DNA of 61,969 nucleotides from Saccharospirillaceae bacterium. Its GTDB lineage: Bacteria > Pseudomonadota > Gammaproteobacteria > Pseudomonadales > Oceanobacteraceae. Shown piece after piece: positions 47,801 through 56,100 of this stretch. The number at the start of each line of letters is the position of its first letter. The stretch's first letter is position 1. The DNA lies in NCBI GenBank assembly GCA_021208685.1, contig JAJOJJ010000025.1, positions 1-61,969 on the forward strand, read 5' to 3'. The position numbers and the translations under genes are program-made. The notes beneath the pieces are model-generated. The model searched no databases. It saw only the letters and a list, made by a program, of their open reading frames with translations, and had not been told where the DNA came from.

Positions 47801-50800
47801 TTATATAATCCGGTATTTAAATCAAGCTCAACACGATAACCATTTGGCGCTGGCTCCTTCTCTGAATCCGGGTTTTCTTTTAAAGAAGACAGATAATCAT
47901 TGAACACCCCATTTGCACCGTTAATCCAGTCCCACTCTCTTGCACCTGGGTAGTGGACACTGTCCGGAAAAAACAGCATCAGTTTGTCTTCTGAAGGACT
48001 GAATGATGCCATTGCCATAAGGGAGTCCAGGGTTGTTTTGTCACTCCGGTACTTAGGAAAGACTTTTTGATCTGAACCATCACGATTCTCAACAACTATA
48101 TTGCCATTTGAATCAGTGTAAGCAATCTTATTGGCACTAAGCGTTACTGCATCACTATTTTCATATGATTTCACTGTAAGATTTTTAAAGGAAACAACAT
48201 TATTCTTGTATACAAGTGTATCTTTATCTATTAAATTATCCTTCCAAATTGACGAATAGTAATAATTATTGCCATTCCGATCACTCACAGCCACAGAATT
48301 TCCTGTTGAAGTGTCTATACGATACAGAACACCATCACTCAAAGCTAAAAGAATGCCATAATAATCATAGTAAAAGTCATATGCAGAAAATTCTGAAGCA
48401 ATTAACAATGGCTCCCAGACATTATCATTCATATTTATCCGGACATATTGGGCCGGGTTACGGTAATAGTTGTCATCGTTACTCTTTAAAATCAGAGAAT
48501 TCCCTGTAGCTGATAAAGATTCAACATTAAAGTACTGGCTCCCTCTGTAATTATGATGAGAATTACGGGGAAACTTAAATGATGACTCAAATGCAACAAG
48601 CCGAACATCATTACCAGTAAAATCTGCAGTATATATCCCTGGTGTCATAATTTGATTATCACTTTCAATGACGTAGAAAACCACCCTTCTACCTTCATTG
48701 TATGGCTCAAGCCAGGCAATATCTCCAAATATCTCCTGATAAAATATTTCGATTTTTCTATCAGAAGAAAGAACTTCAGATATGGACGTATTATTGGTAT
48801 CGATAACAACTAGCTGCTCCGATACAACCTTCCCTTCAGAATTGGTAAGACGAAGCCAGTAGTCACCATCTTCCAGCCGTTTACCATTGAGAGTACCATA
48901 CCATTTAAGCTGACCGTCACCTCCAGTAACTAAATTGCCAAGATTGATTCCCTCAGAATTATTAACAACGAGATTCAGAGAATTATCCTGTGGTACGCTT
49001 GCATATATTAACGTGTAATCCTGTTTGCCATCACCATTAGGCGAAATATAACGCTGAGTAACATAAAGGCTGGAATCACCGACCACTAAATCCACAGAAG
49101 CTTCATTATTGTCTTCATTCGATTCCAGTATTTTATTCTCGGAATCAAGTACAACCCTCACTACAGAATCACTAATTATGCTACGATATGGAATGATAAA
49201 TTCAAGAGATTGACTACTATAAGCACCAACAGAGTTATATACATTGCGATCAAGCAGCTGATCATTAAGAAAAATTTCAACGCTAAAATCAGCGGCCTCC
49301 TGACCACCTATATTGACGACATTGTAATGAAGAACCACATCCGATTCTGGTAATGCAATCACCGGATTCAGCTTGAGCTGTGAATCCGTAATATGAAGAT
49401 CAGGCAAGGATGTAATCTGCATCTCAAAAAATGCATAGTTATCTTCTTCTGAAGCCTCGTCAATCGTGTCTGAAGGATCTAGCACAACATATAACAACTG
49501 CTTTCCCGACACAGAGATATTGTTCCAATAAAGGTCTACCAGCACATTACCACCAGCTATAATAGAAGGCAGCGGAGCTTCATCCAATAGATTTGATTCC
49601 GTAAATGGCTTTCCTTTATATAGATGAACCAAGCTGGCATCAGAAGCTTTAGAGCCAGTGTTACGTACAGTTATATTAAATGCTTTACTTCCTCCCTCAT
49701 AAGCAATCCCTTCATACTGTATATCGGAATGCAGTGAATTCAGATTGGCCTTTTCATCCAGGCTAATTTCGATAGAAGTAATCTGAGAATTATTTGTCTC
49801 ATCCAACTCTGAGACAAGATTATCCTGATCAACATAAGCATACAGAGAATAGACTCCAGCTTCCGATGGCATCCAGTTGAAGTTAACTATCTGATTCATT
49901 CCGGAATCAATTGAGACAAACGATGTGAACGAGTTTTTTATTACACCATCTTTTTCTATCTTTAATAAAACAGCTGAAGCTGGTAGTGTTTGAGTTCCTG
50001 AATTATATACTTCAACAGCAATATCAATTTCTTTACCAAGAGTAATCGCTCCACCTGCATGACTAGCGACAGATACAAGCTGCGCATCAAATGTATTATT
50101 TCTTGATAATCCTATACGCGCAATATTATTAGATATATTAGTATCCCCATCGCATGATACCTGCACGAACAAAGAATCAGAATACGGAATATCAACATTA
50201 AACAGAATATTTGACTTAGCGCCAGAAGACAGCTTTACAACCTGATGCGCCAACTGATTTCCTCTCGACAGGAGAGAAACATTAGCTAAATCACAGTCCA
50301 CCGATGATAGATTCCTCACAATCGCAGAAAGTTCTATATTTTCAACAGCACTGTTGAATACAGTTGGTGATACAACCAAGTCACTGGAATAAATACCAAC
50401 ATCAACACTTTTTGCCAGAGAAGATATGCTAAAGTCTCTGAAAGCCTGATTGTCTATCAAGGTTTTCTCTATGACTTTACTCTCAGGATCGGCTACGAGA
50501 ATAGCACGATGATTACCAGAAAAACCTTCAGTATCAAAAGCCCAGTCAAGACTACGTCCAGCACCAGAGGGAAGAAAAGCAATCGTCTCTGTAACAATCA
50601 AATTTTCCGGTGAAACAGCGTCTAAATAAAGAGAAATATTAAAATCGGAGGCATCTACCGCTCCAGTATTCTTGATCTCAGATGAAAACTGAAAAGGTTC
50701 TCCTATAGAAAGAATTCCAGAAAAATCTGATTCAATTTTGATCTCTAAATTAGCGAATTCAGCACTGAACAATGCATCAAGAACCATAGCCGTTGCATAA

Positions 50801-52620
50801 ATACTACCTTCCCAACTACCGTCGGTTCTCTGCTGCTCTTCTATTCTGCTGATAATCGCAGAAATCAATGCAGAAGAGTTCCTTCCTATTACTGAAGTAG
50901 AAGCCAGCACCATAGCTAACTCTTCAATCAGCACCTCATCCGGATTTGTAAAATAATAATCACTAATATAATTAGTAGCAGCGGAAACAACAGCGGCATC
51001 AGGAACAAAAAGCCTGCTTTCCTGACTTATCTTAGAAAGTGCATGAAATACTACTGCAGTTGTCTTAAAATCACTTTTACCGACCTGACCTCTAGGCCAT
51101 CCACCATCAGAATTTTGCTTACTGTAGATAAAATCTATCGTATTAGACAGAGCAAGCTTTGGCTGAACACCAAGAATAGTCGCAGTATCAAAAATCGTGC
51201 TTTTGTGATCAGGAGATAAGCCCCAACCATTATCATCATGACGACTGCTTATTAAATAGGGCGAAATTAAATTATAATTAGTCAACGATAAGTAAGCGGC
51301 ATCATCCGTGTTGTTAACCGCAAGAAACATCCCACTCCAGTCAAGGAATTCCTCTTCAGAGTAATTATCATCAAGCTCAGACAACACCTGATTTGCTACA
51401 TAGGAATCACGAATTTTCGTATTGCTAGAATCCTCCCAGAAGCCATTAATTTGTTTCGCCTTTAACCAGGATAAAGCAAGATCAGTACTTATCTCAGTTC
51501 GTAGACTTTCATCTTCATGTGCCGATTCCTCAGGTTCATCCCTATCTATATTTACAATGTTAACAAAAGCCCGACCACCAGTGTAATGAGCAAATCGTAA
51601 CGACAAATCTTCCGAAAACTTATTAAGATTATGCACTATACTAGAATCCGGAACCTCGCTATTTTTGGTAAGATAAAGCAATCCTATTTTAAATTTCTTC
51701 TGCGCTGATTGATAATCAGGAATCCTCTCACCCTCAGCAGCAATAACATCTTCTATTGAAAATATTCTTTCCCTACCTGCGATTCTGACTCCTTTTTGAT
51801 ATATAGCCGTCTTTTCAAGATCTGCTGATTCAATATAATGAATAGGACCAACTTCATTTTCATGATAAAAGCCGGCCAAATACAGGTCGAGAGCAGAATA
51901 ACGCTGTCTTTCATCGTAAGCCAAATATTGATCATCAGCGACCTTCATCCAATCCTGCCCATACATTAATGAAGCGTCTGAATCAAGGAGCGCACTCCAG
52001 TGAGAGTTTTTATGACCAATGAAGATATCACTTGAAACGCCATTATCCATGACATGAATCCCCACGACCCATTGATGCATTATTTCATGGAGCGCAGTAT
52101 TCATAACCTTGTAGTAATTTGCAGAGGATGAATCAAGATCCCAGCGCCCGACCTCTGCCATGTCAATGTAGCTGGTCAGTTTGCCATTACTTCCAAAAAG
52201 ATCTGAATTATCAAAGAGATTCTTATTAATGCCTTTAACTTCGTTCTTTACAGAAAGGTTGAACGCTGAAACATCGGATCCGGTATCGACATAGGTATCA
52301 GAAAATACGATCAGCATATCGTATTTATCTGCATGATTTTTATAAAATTCCTGAGCAACTACAGCCCTGGCAGCCATATTAAGTTTACCGTCATCCAGAT
52401 ACATATTATAATTTCCGGAGAACTGGATCTGAGTAACTTTATCAAGATTCCGAACAAATCGAGCATCATAAGCTCCATCCGGAATTTCAAAACCACCTAC
52501 AGTGGAGTAAGAATTTGCGTGAACATTGACAACACTCACGAAAAAGAAGCCACCCAATATTGCCATGACTAATTTTAAATAATGACTTCCCATGTTTTTC
52601 AACCCGTCCATTATGGCCAT
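35830..52620 (-). CDS. Giant secreted multidomain protein, 5,596 aa
   Basis: One uninterrupted 16.8-kb frame. A signal peptide covers residues 1-35 (cut after VNVHA). A metallopeptidase-like region follows with HEIMH at 178-182, then HWS and RYSALDLYLAG. About 375-625 has three alpha/alpha-toroid repeats (WLKAKQINGFWED, SKQNSDGGWPRG, EEQQRTDGSWEG). About 624-1175 holds five CARDB-like repeats ending in DETNN- or NEDNN-type turns. SPNGDG (FlgD-like) modules start near 1185, 1883, 2562 and 2770. Beta-propeller-like stretches lie near 1290-1780 and 4110-4370, FN3-like domains near 3131, 3311, 3494 and 3964, and Ig-like 'TPPEI' repeats near 4700-5080. The end (about 5184-5384) resembles a GATase1-like domain (YSAILVTGSI). 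No membrane anchor or sorting signal is seen at the C-terminus. Alternative starts are at 52611 and 52593. A cell-surface or secreted adhesive protease is the best guess. Confidence 0.8.
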   Translation of the reverse strand: MAIMDGLKNMGSHYLKLVMAILGGFFFVSVVNVHANSYSTVGGFEIPDGAYDARFVRNLDKVTQIQFSGNYNMYLDDGKLNMAARAVVAQEFYKNHADKYDMLIVFSDTYVDTGSDVSAFNLSVKNEVKGINKNLFDNSDLFGSNGKLTSYIDMAEVGRWDLDSSSANYYKVMNTALHEIMHQWVVGIHVMDNGVSSDIFIGHKNSHWSALLDSDASLMYGQDWMKVADDQYLAYDERQRYSALDLYLAGFYHENEVGPIHYIESADLEKTAIYQKGVRIAGRERIFSIEDVIAAEGERIPDYQSAQKKFKIGLLYLTKNSEVPDSSIVHNLNKFSEDLSLRFAHYTGGRAFVNIVNIDRDEPEESAHEDESLRTEISTDLALSWLKAKQINGFWEDSSNTKIRDSYVANQVLSELDDNYSEEEFLDWSGMFLAVNNTDDAAYLSLTNYNLISPYLISSRHDDNGWGLSPDHKSTIFDTATILGVQPKLALSNTIDFIYSKQNSDGGWPRGQVGKSDFKTTAVVFHALSKISQESRLFVPDAAVVSAATNYISDYYFTNPDEVLIEELAMVLASTSVIGRNSSALISAIISRIEEQQRTDGSWEGSIYATAMVLDALFSAEFANLEIKIESDFSGILSIGEPFQFSSEIKNTGAVDASDFNISLYLDAVSPENLIVTETIAFLPSGAGRSLDWAFDTEGFSGNHRAILVADPESKVIEKTLIDNQAFRDFSISSLAKSVDVGIYSSDLVVSPTVFNSAVENIELSAIVRNLSSVDCDLANVSLLSRGNQLAHQVVKLSSGAKSNILFNVDIPYSDSLFVQVSCDGDTNISNNIARIGLSRNNTFDAQLVSVASHAGGAITLGKEIDIAVEVYNSGTQTLPASAVLLKIEKDGVIKNSFTSFVSIDSGMNQIVNFNWMPSEAGVYSLYAYVDQDNLVSELDETNNSQITSIEISLDEKANLNSLHSDIQYEGIAYEGGSKAFNITVRNTGSKASDASLVHLYKGKPFTESNLLDEAPLPSIIAGGNVLVDLYWNNISVSGKQLLYVVLDPSDTIDEASEEDNYAFFEMQITSLPDLHITDSQLKLNPVIALPESDVVLHYNVVNIGGQEAADFSVEIFLNDQLLDRNVYNSVGAYSSQSLEFIIPYRSIISDSVVRVVLDSENKILESNEDNNEASVDLVVGDSSLYVTQRYISPNGDGKQDYTLIYASVPQDNSLNLVVNNSEGINLGNLVTGGDGQLKWYGTLNGKRLEDGDYWLRLTNSEGKVVSEQLVVIDTNNTSISEVLSSDRKIEIFYQEIFGDIAWLEPYNEGRRVVFYVIESDNQIMTPGIYTADFTGNDVRLVAFESSFKFPRNSHHNYRGSQYFNVESLSATGNSLILKSNDDNYYRNPAQYVRINMNDNVWEPLLIASEFSAYDFYYDYYGILLALSDGVLYRIDTSTGNSVAVSDRNGNNYYYSSIWKDNLIDKDTLVYKNNVVSFKNLTVKSYENSDAVTLSANKIAYTDSNGNIVVENRDGSDQKVFPKYRSDKTTLDSLMAMASFSPSEDKLMLFFPDSVHYPGAREWDWINGANGVFNDYLSSLKENPDSEKEPAPNGYRVELDLNTGLYNVRSNYNYYISTTGGENGPQYVAREMGAQYYVLYGDYPQTSQGLSEFSWNNLPMAFEGCDKGKYISEDYYIDRSFYATRIPEYELDEYGGSSVSPEFIQGAVDYTKIQGVSPFVTGFSYESYDILPNRSFLFMGGERYGDSGVVKQRNTMPESKTCHSLNVVSNVMLLNTLDLSAYLDVRYEENNKGLAVYAIADDRNFDSFLIEYRKQGDSVWKILVPETKKQKHNDFITTWVPDYEGSYTVRIKVQDLAGNADFYTTSVVWSESANISGIRINNALFSPNFDTVRDLLSITFKVLRPANILLNITSMSGESVVERMYSFDQVDVVGSVGWDGRNANGAVVADGLYKISLDGYVYYATVDTTPPSITNRSEYPSISYEDSERIKSAIIFASAEDSNGIQSFAYQYYVDSQWQNISQVDLDYELKGKGLKYFNDHSYRVVAVDNAGNKAVSVLLEEVFNTLLYLDGVHNQKYSDNKQVKFKIGSKGEFIPVLYEGLGGYALLQSKVVDDTSGLKILNVVSPNVINVQALDLSEAISISYSRDEEDIFVREADLTRVLSKEGYYVFVLYANNEVSVSEAIYYSLSSVVKPDPNFNLEAIVKDTSDGYSLGYNFSSLNPDGNISYQLMIASSDPDDSYYSSAVIDADDVAGMSMRYVPVSVSACSSYSVKAVFDNARELTANVEVPCLSVVVKPVADMKQCNRKADQVGYQVCLDYKKAENDIQIKSMRQSAALISKVNAYIEDENTSNRNYLLSEETGFDGNCFTSSITLPVAFIPPTGETEITIDLLSSKDSDPVITYSHELFHEDYFPVINIISPANDKKVCANQYPGTGELYVPIQGSLMDNHTAASETNFYTDNEFDCKNMRDVAYQGYEQYKNSVVCELNVQKAKTKLSDNHYRTIIQPELAYILDLTSDQILNYWAIDNSGNMTCGATRFTVDSSADVIYGSIDAYRFENGAFGISPNGDDVYDDLKIILSVKENINISLSLKDGAGNSYELLSGRYDDKTQLLTVPGESIKLKDGTYSLVLTSTDDCGFSRIFYIDTDYPKIIIDTTPPEVAINYPAEGNELYPVTGVFIDVHDDNIKKSILSFKSSDSDSWSTLKTLNQDEWSDSDGVFYSLPLAGLSGTYGLKLYAIDLLGNSNETFVDLDLSSLGILLNFYEAVTDFVSPDGDGVLDEFIGKVNLSRTADLEIRVNSNVVGVYHGLPSGNSNWSIQKDVLSNLPNGRHSIFIAASDNNGTELGKLDLIIDTITPKIIIDKVDDGRFGFISGSLVEANANELKYKLSNVTGDVVRSEKLVKNLPDGMEFSVNLSGLEEGAYVLETLVTDKAGHELSDLHSFIFDITDPLLNFPDTLSENIYLNQKKDSFDLEFSYIEINPKILGVSLDGSSIFSKTTFDDDSLSLSFDLSNSNDGVHEINVYLSDVNDRHSETKFVLIMDSQPPVVSLPESGSYITKRGQIVFSVDDETPVSGSLLINDEIEAKVSSLEGSVFWPSDMPDGTYPVTLIVTDSAGNRSEESVDIVQDSIAPEHVVSIKAELSESGVVITWPHSISDDIAGYLLYRNGAEIFDTEQLYYTDPVIDEGIYTYYVVAYDHAGNVSGASPDGILSIDRTPPDIRNVLPSEGEVLHGNVSFYADIESDDIASVFAKVTIGGEITELSSSAMSGGKLYLGSWYSAVTGNAELNIIATDESGNQSYFTRTYNVDNTALPAPTGLTATISDGNTVTLKWNGVNGSDLTGYQVWMLGANQSGNLTETKFIQNNLADGIYRYSVVSVDTVGNLSEASDVVEVSIDQHAPLLKLVSPKDERFENVLDVLAASDDKDIASVNFELRNMQGIVIDTFSFGRPPYATTFDTTSINYDNYSLVIKATDLNGNVSEQTFPVIKADKTSPEAASDVSLVSVDGHMVVTWEASSSEDVLGYKIQLYGSFLSEDYLIDEGQVNAVENLSFTFTSEIFEGQYYARILAYDENGNESTSVDSVSVPYYLLYPAFPYSPISQNNIDIPVSAHFDGMVVMSSDSVEIVSGSIAAGDTVFLPLDLSSPQENLAVQGYYDGLSSTTSVPFLMERGEKPSTPDVQLESRDIDQITVSLAASLDPGERWFYTVNDRMPLNESSYYYHYHWLSGFGRYTVSYSIDPSEDWLAGVEYNHHSREVSVVSIDVWNGTNWMTIPYSMYQSGSAYYAQFDYPVFASNIRMVLASVPDEAVNLSIKPIVTTVYDTDSSVVITETSELLNGIAAEGINLVATVISSDGVVGDGSLLSIKPNSDDNLPGIQLSAVIEGEVPVLNWTTSAEFYSKFYILRDDNSIAEVATDGSGNYSIKSLGKEGINHYQIIGLTPDGLTRSSNIVSVSLTLTAPDSVENLFASFDNNNWSVLLSWEGSTEGIVYDIYRKHLLQQEYEKIESVSGLIYHDTSVQSSTLYQYYVVAVRSVSYPDQSSAPSTIVSVVTDKDAQSSTPEILYPYQDEITGSDTFEVISSSLPDTMLNFYVNNEVDASLISSAGLSESIADLPYTEVHILGNKSPHVGYYEGSIFDFSSGESLGWVDYDFGEVLYKGGGAAVVKKYSDVRLFHKDGSTHDFYNIEDVDISRDGDLLAYTTSNGLEIRYSNNYENTIAIENNSLFSNGFVAFSPSGQYLAVLRNNYFWIIDVEDPEHPDILDVSDKLSGAVYDIYWLSEERLMIDGDIPSILSNNGGEITSFDMIEDVAPYILGHYGSTVVLLYFKNSESVIEGYSITSGRLKYRRFINQISSFLSEDIPANFVTAYGQICSSDYSGTLCSDLPGITRASLNLNVGSNQVYAESVFDDGNRNQSLSRRVYRSAPDVNNVELAAEANVRSLGRVSDFSVNVIHREGDDVNLRGITAKIIWPSGKVETLSFLNDNVTVQAGSTYDITHQWVPPEAGLYTMSIQIDADDDVAADNRMELSFTVVEKGQPSLALYLNDNQSIAIEFNTLAWSGAGSLSLNINSPVYKGNSIVTDDRFSSYESHSYELSPGHDSLWLYDFVAEVTLKDEFGNNIASSSISHRGDFLSNRTSELTFILDGDSITQGGDITATYTINVHTESLFNGILRVSALSAEGVLSVIYEKKLWYLLDDEIIKENLTISSKDLMVGNYKILAELVDSNRQTVDISQHNLVINPVPVVYTGSIHLSENPVLMNSECSMKVMIDGSVSNRTEQILVYSSVEGFSGQEIANISSTDLPVELDVDIRNACTSLGDKKIELSVIPDGRELQLLSQEMLNVVDGIPPSLSIETPMGGGYVNANSTASVLAKDGESGVSQVYLLNSEKSKVSMPLTNVDRYQISLSMLSEGSHGIQFEAYDMAGNYTTSDIISIVMDKTPPEITLGGASNDEIYSVPVTLKAIGRDDYLDIFSVRLNGESVGSDELIVSSDGSHKFEAIAIDKSGNTTQKSLTFMLDQQAPRIIILGIADGAVYTEARDYSVQVTDDNVKEIRTTLNGEVVGESGHISADGKYTLEVSAVDFAGNATHESVEFFVDTTAPESPTINISNGQQFDDPDVVVKGMGEIGSRFVMELNGIKSETSITNAGYEMSLSLSEGINLLSYWAVDSAGNSSVVTRLSLELISLPQFDISVDTAHYSRVLVWLPRNKKRQERIMSFVQNSFAGSGVNYQFVDAKNDLIEQLRSHSYSAILVTGSITNNVEVIFDFHLMSEIRAMIASGLGFVSIGSINPFSELIGDVCGIVKQYSDIDARRFTIDDPDFGRYQLSLHKGSERIYVEPDIRRIGTYQFNDKCWQCENTGKGVHPPILDRYYGRGRVILTGFDLTEASPESSAHDLLTRLIEIATPVKIEGYSRAWGSLKLVSEADEIPHLQADIAYDTDKTSIYVNNVQIVPGTRIDVSSEQLYEISFLDEYSVQVDMNFIYNSSSVLNKSLNFENPAENQRENWRLLRNYLDNIDVPWYRLFSHYRIKRKVYESEIYDSSALSANDIADSKRILLDAIGMIKISFYKDSEHFDELAGRIINILNTKERRYLFEN

Positions 52621-52624
52621 CTTT

Positions 52625-52945
52625 TCAATCAGGTAAAATACTGAAATTTCGATAATATAAGTCGCCCCTTGAATTCAAAGAAGCTCTTACAACCCTTCCG
52701 GTCAATCTATCAATAGAGAATGCAACATAGTCGTTCGTTACGGCGATCAATTTTACTTGATAATCAAGGACATACGATCCGTTCTTGATCAGATGAACAC
52801 CAGTTTTATCCTTAATCACCACAGACTTGTCTGCCGTTGACCACCCCATCAATAGAAATGGCAAAGGATTAACATCAGCTGCATAAGCAAATGAATGAAA
52901 AAGAACAGAGATTACTATCGCACAAATCCATTTAACCTTGCACAC
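52625..52945 (-). CDS. Small secreted protein upstream of the giant gene
   Basis: A 106-residue exported protein. Start GTG at 52945 is chosen because GGAG lies 7 bases before it and the product then begins with a clean signal peptide (CKVKWICAIVISVLFHSFAYA, cut before ADVNPLP). Longer ATG starts upstream add an unlikely leader. The mature part of about 80 residues is beta-rich (VVIKDKTGVHLI, VLDYQVKLIAV, VAFSIDRLTG) and not recognised. It stops 4 bases before the ATG of the 5,596-residue protein, so the two are one operon; an accessory or chaperone-like role for the giant protein is possible. Confidence 0.65.
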   Translation of the reverse strand: MCKVKWICAIVISVLFHSFAYAADVNPLPFLLMGWSTADKSVVIKDKTGVHLIKNGSYVLDYQVKLIAVTNDYVAFSIDRLTGRVVRASLNSRGDLYYRNFSILPD

Positions 52946-53137
52946 CTTACAACTCCATTTCAAGGCAGATATCCAGCCAAGCATTCTATATAGAAGCACT
53001 ACCATTTCCAAGCCAAAGTTACCCTTATGAAGAACATTATTTTCAAACAGCATTACACCCAAGACTTCTTGACAAGCAAATGAGCATCCACATAGAATCC
53101 GCCTTTCGGATTGCCAATACTATCAAATGGATTTGCC
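52946..53137. promoter_or_regulatory. Divergent promoter region of the two giant genes
   Basis: A 192-base AT-rich gap between the minus-strand small-protein/giant operon and the plus-strand RHS gene. It must hold both promoters; I cannot fix -35/-10 boxes with confidence. A shared control point would co-regulate the two units. Confidence 0.4.
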
Positions 53138-56100
53138 GTGGCTAATAATTTTCTCCGTTTTATTCCGTCATTGATTCTGTCATTAATTTTTTATGTGCAT
53201 TCTGCCGGTGCAGATATAAATGATGACAAAAGCATCCTTCGGAGCTTTAATAGCAATCTTGAATCATTCCTATCATCCCTTCCGGAAGAAGATATTAAAG
53301 CCGGGGATCTCAATAGCTCCAATGAGAAATTTCAAACTCTGAAATCCAGCTATTTATTGCTAGATCAAGTACTTAGACGGCTTAATAGTGATTCTTCCAT
53401 TCGCCTTAAACTGGAAGAAGAGATCACGCCTTTCCTACTTGCTACGGATGATTATTATAACCAGATTCAGAAACCAGATAGCGCTGAAAACTACACACTT
53501 GAGAGCCTTCTGGATCAGGCAAAATATCAATATAGTTTGTATTCAGCGAAAAGATCGATAGAGAAAATAAAACAGCAACAACTCATACCTCAGATTGATA
53601 TATTAAGAGGGCAGCTGCCCGTTTTTCCTGCATCGGCAGCTGATGCAGCGCTATCTGATGGAAATATTACGCCCAGCTATCTGAGCCAGACTATAGAAGA
53701 GAATAAATTTTATAATCCAGAAATAGATGCAGTCATCAGTGACAAAGCACATGAATTGGATAATGACCCTGTCAAGATTTATCAATTTGTCACTCAGAAC
53801 ATAGCACCCGAGTTTTATCCTGGCCATCGTAAGAGTCCCGTTGCCGTCTTGCGTAGCGGTTCAGGTAACGATGTTGATCAGGCACTGCTGCTGGCTCATT
53901 TATATATTGCATCAGGTTATCAAGCCAATCCCGTTACTGGCATTGCCAGAGTGCCAGCCGGATATATTGAAACATTATCGGGCCTCTCCGGAAAAAGCGC
54001 CATAGTGAAGTTTCTCCGCAATAGCGGGCAACAATTCTTCTACTATGGTTTCGAAAATGGCTATGATGTTTATTATTGGCAGAGAACCTGGATCTCAGCG
54101 CGCCTGCCTTATAACAGTTATCGCGGTGCCGTTGTAAATAAGAACAATCAGTCATGGATTCCTCTTGATCCGTTTATTACCGTAACTTCCCCCCTCCCTC
54201 CCCAACTATCCCGCCTGCCAGATAACGTCAAAATCAACACTGCCATGGCAGACTATTTGTCTTTAGATCCTGCAGATTCCAACAAAAGCTTTGTTTCTTA
54301 CTTAACAAGCCTGGCTGGTAGTGAAACCAGTGACGATGAAACAGCCATACCAGAAGCTGAAGAGATTACCTATCTACCAGCATCGCTTTTTTTTGATGTA
54401 GAAAGAGTAATTACCGAAGGAAAATTACCGGAACACTACATCAATCAAGTCACTATTACCGCCACCACGGAAGGGAATTTTTTTACTCAGGATATCCTGC
54501 AACAGGACTTCACAATATCAGAGTTGTACAATCATAATATTACATTCTCATTTGAAGCAGCATCGCGTGAAGATCAGGACCAAATAAACCTGGCTGGTGG
54601 TTTAAATAATATCTTACTGAGTGATATCAGCCTAAAATTAGTTATCCGTGTTGATGATCAGATAATCGCCATATCTGATCAGAGTCTCACTGGTGGAGAT
54701 AAGATAAATCTGACGTTTACTTTAAACGATACCAATAGGACTCAATTTAATAAAATACTAGTAGTTGGTAGTTACTACAGTCTGGCAGTAGGTGGCGGCG
54801 CGGTCACCAGCGATCCCGATCAAATGACGAACTGGCCTGCCAAAGGAAGAGGTTCTCACTGGCTCAGCCACTCAGCCTATCAGTATCAGTACGCTACCTA
54901 CACTGATAATCAGGCGCTGGAGATTTTAACCGGTCATAAAGTGCTTTACCCCTTACCAACATTCACCTTCGTCTCCAATCGACAACAAATTGACTATCTT
55001 CTGGATCAGCCTGCTTTTCTTAGCTGGACCGGTGTGAATATGGATGCATTATTGCAACCCACTGCCTCTGTTCCGACACCAACATCCCATCTTTCAACTG
55101 CAGATTTTATAAAAAGCAGTGCACTTAACAGCTCATGGCATGAGCAGAATACATTTGAAGATGTTTTCGCTTTGGACAGCGTATCCGCAGATGAACTGCT
55201 GAAAATAGCAAGAAAAGACGGTATTCATATTCTGGAAAAACCGACTCAGGCCGACGTTGAAAGTAGTTCACACAGTCAAGCAGTTATCAGTGAGATACGC
55301 GAACTGCTGAACGATGGTTTTGATATATACATGCCAGCCAGCCCGTTAACTGTGAATCAATGGACTGGCTCTTCCTGGATTGCTATCGATCCACAAACCG
55401 GTGCTTCGGGCTATTTTCTGTCAGGGTTCATCGCCGGCGGTACGAATACCAGCACTGTTGGAAACTCCATCAGCTGGTCATTAATCGACCCTACCTCTTC
55501 AGCGCCTACCGAGGGAGAAGATAAAGTTGCTTATCTTAAAGCTTATTATGATGGCGAAAATATTGGTATTGCAGGCCAGGAAACAAAGATAAGAATTGAA
55601 GCCTATAGCATTTCCTGGGAACCAGTCGTCAATGCCAATATTACTCTCTATATAGCCACCGCCAATGGTATCTTTGATAACGGATCAAGTGTGTACACCC
55701 TGATTACAGATACTTCCGGATCAGCCACTGCAACCCTTACCTTTGCTACCAGCACCGCAATTACTCCTCATTATATGAGAATCAACCGTGAAGATACTTA
55801 CCCGCAACGGGTATCCGAGGTCAGCCTCAATGCCATGGTTGGTACAGAATATTCAGCATCGGAAAAGGTGAGCCTTCTAAGTCCTATATCCCTCTTTTAC
55901 GGTCCAGACAGAGCTGTAAGGGCAGAAATAGAAATGATAACGAACTTTACCATACGGGCATCAGCGTATGATCAATACGACAATCCTGTTGCAAATATTC
56001 CAGTAAGCATTCAGCCTGATGGTTACGACTGTATACTTCCGGACATACAACCAGACTCTGAAACCGGAAGAATACTTATTGAATACTGCTCCATTATTAA

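Noticed and set aside
35830-52620. GlyGly-CTERM, LPXTG or T9SS-type sorting signal on the giant protein
   Set aside because: The C-terminus (ending RRYLFEN) has no hydrophobic helix or recognised sorting motif.
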